Source: Myotis daubentonii
Lineage: Eukaryota; Chordata; Mammalia; Chiroptera; Vespertilionidae
Reading direction: 5' to 3'
DNA length: 64,000 nucleotides
NCBI RefSeq assembly: GCF_963259705.1
Contig: NC_081861.1
Span: 108,716,102-108,780,101, forward strand
Within the stretch, counting starts at the first letter, position 1; each line of letters opens with the position of its first letter. Shown piece after piece: positions 58,254 to 64,000 of this stretch. The notes under the pieces were generated by a model. It ran no database searches. It saw only the letters and a list, made by a program, of their open reading frames with translations, and was not told the origin of the DNA. The position numbers and the translations under genes were made by a program.

Positions 58254-60099
58254 TAATCAATTAAAAAACACACATAATCTATTTATTACATTATGAAGGT
58301 TTGAAAATTTACTCTAACAATCCCTGTTTTGCCATAGGCATGCTGTGCTTCTGTTAAGCTCTTTTGAAGTATATGATGAAAAATAACTTTTTCTAAATAA
58401 TTGGAATAATGTTTGGTTTATTTAATCTATTATTAACATTATTTTACAATAGATGATGTGCTTCATTTTATTATGAACTGATCTTATACCAGGAACATTA
58501 TCTGTCTCAGGATGTGCGTTTGTTGATCTTATCAATACATAATATATCCATGAAGAATAAACTAATTTCCTATTTTCGTGTCAACACATTGGTATTTTAT
58601 AGACAGAGTACTGCAGATATGCTAGGCACAGTGCAGAACTAAGAAATAGTCACAGTTTTTACCTATAGGTGGTTCATAATGCATTCCAAGTGGGAGAAAC
58701 CCAATCGATATATATATTTTAACACCTGCTTTTCTGATTCATGCATTATTAACCTCGCATGGCAGCTACTTAAACAACTCCTGCTGTAGTCATCACATCT
58801 CATAGCTACTCTTTGACTACTCTTGGGATTTCTGTGACCTTGGAGGTTTGGTGATGAAGAAATAGTTAAAGCTTTAAATAGGTTCTCAGGTGAAATCATT
58901 GCAGAGCAAAGCTAAGAAGCTGGTGGTTTCGATCTTAAGTCCTTGCTAATTACCTAAGAAATGAAGTTTTTCTGTTAGGTGTTGCCCAGCCATTCACCTG
59001 ACATCTTAGTAAAATGGTTGGAAAGAAGGATTTGGTCAACATTTGCAAACAACCATTAGGTTCTATCACTTATTAAAAATGAGTTTTAATTTCTGCAGCT
59101 GGAGCATAGCAACGGAATCCAAATGTAGCAACATCTGCTATTAAGACCCTTTATTTAGATTGGGAAAAGTCAGTTGCATTGTTAAAATTTTATTTTAGCT
59201 CTGCTGGGTTTGTTGTAAAAAATCTTGTTTTTCTTCTTTATATAGCACTGAAAAGAGACATATGCATACACCAGACACTGGGTTATCTCAAACAGGCTAT
59301 GCTGTCCACTGTCCAAAGTGTTGTAGAAAGACTATTTCAGGCACTATAACCCTAGTATCTATTACACAGTATTTATTTGATGAGATTAGAACTTCAAATG
59401 AAGTTTTTATTCAAGCAGGAATCATCAGCAAGTTTGTTAAAACTGAATGGAAGTGTACTGATGTAATGTAAACTGCATGGAAAACATATCAGAAAATGAT
59501 GAGAATTCTTCGCTGGAAGAATTTCCTCTACTAAAATCTTGTTGAAAACAAGTTTCATTTCTAAAGATATAGCTAATTTTTTACATCCTCAGTGAGTACT
59601 TACCTCATCACCTGCAGTGACCTCTTGATTCTCTGAACATTTATCTACAGATAACATTTCTCTTTCATCTTCCTCTTCTTTTTCTTCTCTTGTTCCTCCG
59701 CCTCCTCCTTTTTTTTCTTCTCCTTCTCCTCTTTCTTCTTCTCCTGCCCTCTTCCATTTTATTTTTTATAAATGTTAAGTTTTAAATTATCACACCCCAA
59801 ACTAGCTTGTGAATTAACTTTAGGAACATTCTGATGTATTGTTTTATCACTCATAGTACCAACTATAGTATTTGAAGGCAAGTACTCAAAATGTTTTCAG
59901 TTTGTTGGTTTGACAGTGTAAGCATGAATTATTACAATTCAATGTATTTACTTTGCAAATGTTCATATTTTAAGGAAATTTATTTCAATACATAATTGGT
60001 GTATTGTTCTGTTTTGATTGACAGCTCTTCTTGAACAACAGAATCCTAGAGAATTACTATTCTGTCTCAGAAAGCTACATTTGTCCTGAGTCCAAAGCT
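58254..60099 (+). other. Intron 1, low-repeat DNA with pyrimidine tract
   Basis: No exon or transposon recognised. 59655-59760 is a CT-rich low-complexity tract (TTCTTCTCCTTCTCC). The frame at 59262-59471 lacks recognisable similarity and is not a supported exon. Confidence 0.5.
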
Positions 60100-60255
60100 T
60101 TTTAGACCATTTAAGCCTCATCTTTTTTCATCTGAAAATGGGAATGATATTAGTTACATAACTCATGGGCTTGTTAAAGAAGATTGAGATCATGTACATA
60201 ATGAGTTTAGCACATAATAGGAACTCAGTAAATGTTAGCTCTTATCACTCCTAAA
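60100..60255 (+). mobile_element. MIR SINE
   Basis: TTTCATCTGAAAATGGGAATGATA, TGTTAAAGAAGATTGAGATCATG and AGCACATAATAGGAACTCAGTAAATGTTAG match the 3' half of MIR. Confidence 0.85.
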
Positions 60256-60589
60256 AGTGGTATCACACTAACATGTGTGAACACACATGTATGCATACAT
60301 TCGGAACATAAGAGAACAAATCTAAAAACAAAATAATCCGGTTTTTGAAATTTTTTATAATCAGTTTTAGATTAACTGGTTGATTATAAGCGACACTATG
60401 CACTTTTCTAGGAAATTCCTATACATTGATTTTCTAGGTTGATAAGGCAGCTGGTAGGCCATTTATTACTAGTTCTATTTTGGTGGAAAATTCAGCATTG
60501 TGTGTCAGTTAGAGTTTGTGACACATGTGCCCTCCCAAGGCTTAATGAGTTGTCTGCAGATGGGTTGTTATTTATTACAGTCATGTAGA

Positions 60590-60860
60590 ATAAAATTGAT
60601 TGTCTTCTAAAATTAATTTTTCATTTGCCTCCAGCCTTGCTTTAATAGAGGACACACAGTTGCCTGTTTGCAGAAATACTGTTTAATCACATTAATATTT
60701 CAGCCCCCCAGGCTGAAGAAGATAATTGTGCAAACGAACAACAAAATCTGTATCTTTAACTTCATTTTATGATTATATTATGCAAATGACTTATCTCCTG
60801 CCCTTCCAAGCACTAATCATCTAATTAGGAATGATGTGTTAAAGGGATGGTTTTGAATCA
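60590..60860. promoter_or_regulatory. Candidate conserved non-coding block
   Basis: Repeat-free, rich in homeodomain cores (AAAATTAATTTTTC, ATCATCTAATTAGGAATG) and containing TATGCAAATGAC (octamer-type). Inference only. Confidence 0.3.
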
Positions 60861-61069
60861 GGAGAGAGACAAATGCAGGAAGCAGAAAATGGGAACTGAC
60901 AATGAAACCACTGAAGGTATAATAATGTTTACTAGATGCACCTATGTATTTGCTACAAAAAGAGATAGGATGGCTCATATGTACTATCTATAGACCTAAC
61001 ATGTGTCATATTTTGGCAAGAAATATAATTTCTTATCTTTGAGGATATATTTTTCTTTTATTTTTTTTA

Positions 61070-63235
61070 GTTACATTAAACATTTTTTTAATTAAATGTA
61101 TTGAGATGACACTGGTTCACAAAACCATACAGGTTTCAAGTGTAAAACTCAACAAAACATCATCTGCACACTGCACTGTGTACCCTTTGCCCAAAACAAG
61201 ATCTCTTTCCATCTCTATTTCCCCGTTTGACCTCTTCCACATGCCCAACCCCCCTTTACCTCTGGCTATGAACACACTGTTGGTTTTTTTTTTGCTTAAT
61301 CCTATCACCTTCTTTCATCCAGCTCCCAAACCCCTTTCCCTTCAAACAGCTGTCAGTCTGTTCCATTTATCCATACCTCTGTTTCTGTTTTGTTTTTTTT
61401 CAGTTTATTTTGTTTATTAGATTCCACATATAAGTGAAATCACTTGGTATTTGTCTTTCTCTGACTGTCTTATTTCACTTAGCATAATAATCTCCAGGTC
61501 CATCCGAGTTATTGCAAAAGGTAAGATTTCCTTTTTTTAACGGCCAAGTTGTGTTCCATTGTGTAAATGTACCATAGCTTTTTTATCCACTTATCTACTG
61601 ATGGGCATTTAGGCTATTTCCAAATCATGGTCATTGTAAATAAAGCTGCAATGAACAGAGGGGTGCATGCATTCTTTTTGAATTAGTGTTTTAGATTTCT
61701 TCAGATATATTCCCAGAAGTGGAATCCCTGGGTCCTAAGACAGTACCATTTTCATTTTTTGAGGAAACACCATACAGTTTTCCACAGTGGTTGCAACAAT
61801 CTGCATTCCCACCAATAGTGCACAAGGGTTCATTCATTTTCATTCCTCTCCATATCTTCACCAGCACTTGTTCTTTGTTAATTTATTGACAGTAATTCTG
61901 ACAGGTGTGAGGTGATATCACATTGTGGTTTCAATTTGCATTTCTCTGTTATTATTAAGGATTATGTGGAATATCTTTTCACATGTCTATTGGCCATCTG
62001 TATGTCCTCTTTGGAGAAGTATCTGTTCAGGTCCTTTGCCCATATTTTTAATTGGGTTGTTTGTCTTCTTGATGTTGAGTAGTATAAATTCTTTATATAT
62101 TTTGGAAATTAACCATTTATCAGCTGTATCATGGCAAACATGTTCTCACATTTAGTGGGTTCCCTTTTTATTTTGTTAACAGTTTCTTTTGCTATGCAAA
62201 AGCTTTTTTAGTTTGATGTAGTCCCATTGTTTATTTTTTTTCTTTGTTTCCCTTGCCCAAGGAGATATATCGGCAAAAATATTGCTATGAGAAATGTCTG
62301 AAATTTTACTACCTATGTTTTCATCTAGGATTTACATAGTTTCACAAATTATATTTAAATCTTTAATATATTTTGAGTTTATTCTTTTGTATGGTGTAAG
62401 TTGGTGGTTTAGTTTAATGTTCTACATGTGTCTGTTCAGTTTTCCCAGCACCATTTATTGAAGAGACTGTCTTTACTCCATTGTATGGTCTTGTTTCCTT
62501 TGTCAAATATTAATTGACTATAAAGACATGGGTCTATTTCTGTGCTCTCTTTTCTGTTCCATTGATCAATATGGCTGTTATTGTACCAATACCATGCTAT
62601 TTTGATTACTATGGCCTTGTTTGGTATCAGGTAGTATAATACTTCTAACTTTGTTTTTCTTTCTCAAGATTGCCGAGGCTCTTTGGGGTCCTTTTTGGTT
62701 CCATATAAATTTTTGGAATATTTGTTCTTGATCTGTGAGGTATGCCATTGGTATTTTAGTAGGAATTGTGCTGAATCTGTACATTGCTTTGGGTGGTATG
62801 GACATTTTAATTATGCTATTTTTTCCTATCCATGAACATGATATATGTTCCCACTTATTTGTATCTTTCTCACTTTCTTTCTTCAGTATCTTATAATTTT
62901 CCAAGTACAGTTTTTTCTTTTATCTCCTTGGTTAAATTTATTTCTAGGGCCGAAACCGGTTTGGCTCAGTGGATAGAGCGTCGGCTTGCGGACTGAAAGG
63001 TCCCAGGTTCGATTCTGGTCAAGGGCATGTACCTGGGTTGTGGGCACATCCCCAGTGGGGAGTGTGCAGGAGGCAGCTGATCGATGTTTCTCTCTCATCG
63101 ATGTTTCTAACTCTCTATCTCTCTCCCTTCCTCTCTGTAAAAAAAAAAAAAAAAAAAAAAAAATTGTTTCTAGGTACCTTATTTCTTTAGATTAACTTCA
63201 AGTTCTTAGTAAGGCAATTGTTAAGTTTCCTGTAT
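61070..63235 (-). mobile_element. 5'-truncated L1 (antisense), 2 kb, with nested VES
   Basis: Reversed L1 3' UTR (CATACAGGTTTCAAGTG near 61128) and ORF2 C-terminal part. Frames at 62578-62904 (minus) retain a KWEHISCSWIGK / FQKFIWNQKGPQ pattern typical of the ORF2p C-terminus. Interrupted by a VES at 62950-63161. Confidence 0.88.
62950..63161 (+). mobile_element. VES SINE, young
   Basis: Near-consensus copy with a pure poly-A tail (63139-63163). Target duplication AAATTTATTTCTAGG / AAATTGTTTCTAGG flanks it (about 62935-62949; 63162-63175). Confidence 0.94.
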
Positions 63236-63239
63236 TCTT

Positions 63240-63467
63240 TTTTTTTTCAACAACATTGATTTGAGATTTATATACCTCATGAGTGATCACCATGATAAGT
63301 CTAGTAAACATCTGGCATCATACATAATTGTTATAATATTATTGACTATATTACTTATGTTGTACTTTACATCTCTGTGACTAGTTTCATAAATGAAAAT
63401 TTGTAATTTTTAAATTGAATTTATTGAACTGACATTGGTTAATCAAATTATACAGGTTTCAGGTATA
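63240..63467 (-). mobile_element. Older L1 3' end (antisense)
   Basis: Reversed L1 3' UTR: TCTAGTAAACATCTGGCATCATACA, ATATTATTGACTATATTACTTATGTTGTAC and AATTATACAGGTTTCAGGT. Its end is occupied by the Helitron at 63468. Confidence 0.8.
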
Positions 63468-64000
63468 TCCTATCTAATAAAAGAGAAAAATGGTAATTGG
63501 CGTACGACGATACCCTTTTCATTGGCTAATCAGGGCTATATGCAAATTAACTGCCAACTATGATTGGCAGTTAACTGCCAACAAGATGGCGGTTAATTTG
63601 CATATGTAGGCACAATGCAGGGAGGCGAAAGGGAAAGCAGGAAGAAGCCCCCTGCCACTGACAGTGATCGGAAACCCAGGGGGGAGCTAAGAGCTGGGGG
63701 GCAGGGCAAAGGCGGCCCCGGGGACGCCTTTGCCCTGCCCCCCAGCCATGATCGGAGAATCAGGCGCCTTTGCCGCCCTGGCCAGTGATAGCAGGAAGTA
63801 GGGGTGGAGCCAGCGATGGGAGCTGAGCACGGTTGAAGCTGGCAGTCCCGGGAGCTAGGGGTCCCTTGCCTGGGCCTAAAGCAGAGCCCATGATCGCCGC
63901 GGGGCCGCTGCAGCTGCGGGTCCCCGCTGCCCGGGCCGGACGCCTCAGCCAGAGGCTTCCTGCAGGGGCAGGGGTGGAGACTGCAACCGCGGGGAGCTGG
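63468..64000 (+). mobile_element. Helitron i, cut by the window edge
   Basis: It starts TCCTATCTAATAAAAGAG after an A at 63467. It is homologous in reverse to Helitron h (57124-57770) over its whole visible length, including the palindrome. The 3' end is outside the window. 63519-63606 carries ATTGGCTAATCAG, ATGCAAAT, AAGATGGCGG and ATTTGCAT. Confidence 0.92.

Noticed and set aside
59262..59471. 69-codon frame preceded by a pyrimidine-rich stretch as a possible exon
   Set aside because: No recognisable domain, and composition matches the flanking intron.

Overview
The window is mammalian nuclear DNA, almost certainly from a vespertilionid (vesper) bat. It carries many VES-type tRNA-derived SINEs, HeliBat-type Helitron rolling-circle transposons (5' TC, 3' CTAG, A^T target), several hAT miniature elements including a SPIN copy, and long-lived L1 activity. 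This combination is characteristic of vesper bats. Genus cannot be settled from the sequence alone.

The only protein-coding host gene I can support is the first coding exon of DACH2 (dachshund family transcription co-regulator 2; + strand, CDS 36501-37000). A CpG-rich promoter and 5' UTR lie just upstream, and a clean splice donor follows. Everything from 37001 to the window end is then intron 1 on the + strand, and 1-36 kb is the 5' intergenic flank. No second DACH2 exon was found.

Layout. 1-13.3 kb is a dense L1 stack: the 5' end of a minus-strand L1, a hAT remnant, plus-strand L1 3' ends, and a near full-length decayed L1 at about 3.3-12.4 kb. These are pierced by three Helitrons, two SINEs and three hAT MITEs, one of them SPIN. 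13.3-15.8 kb holds an MLT1 LTR, a (GAAA)n tract, a MER5A-like element, a SINE and a betaretrovirus-type solo LTR. 15.8-24 kb is mostly low-repeat AT-rich DNA. 23.7-32.6 kb holds Tigger/MER2, MIR, L1 and antisense L2 copies, plus a miniature internally deleted endogenous retrovirus with a tRNA-Lys-type primer-binding site and recognisable target duplications. 32.7-36 kb is low-repeat DNA leading into the DACH2 promoter.

Intron 1 (37-64 kb) starts with about 9 kb of low-repeat sequence containing candidate developmental enhancers. It then meets two Helitron clusters (47.3-48.1 kb and 55.1-56.6 kb) in which different Helitrons abut with no spacer. It also holds a roughly 3-kb antisense L2, further VES SINEs, an antisense L1 and one more Helitron running off the right edge.

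The most unusual material is the Helitron biology: precise zero-spacer head-to-tail arrays, a possible chimeric Helitron with an L1 fragment inside, a 25-bp-arm internal palindrome, and a promoter-like 5' module shared by several copies. The roughly 2-kb mini-provirus, which keeps cis-acting parts but has lost nearly all coding sequence, is also notable. All coordinates for repeats are read by eye and edges may be off by several bases unless a target duplication is stated.
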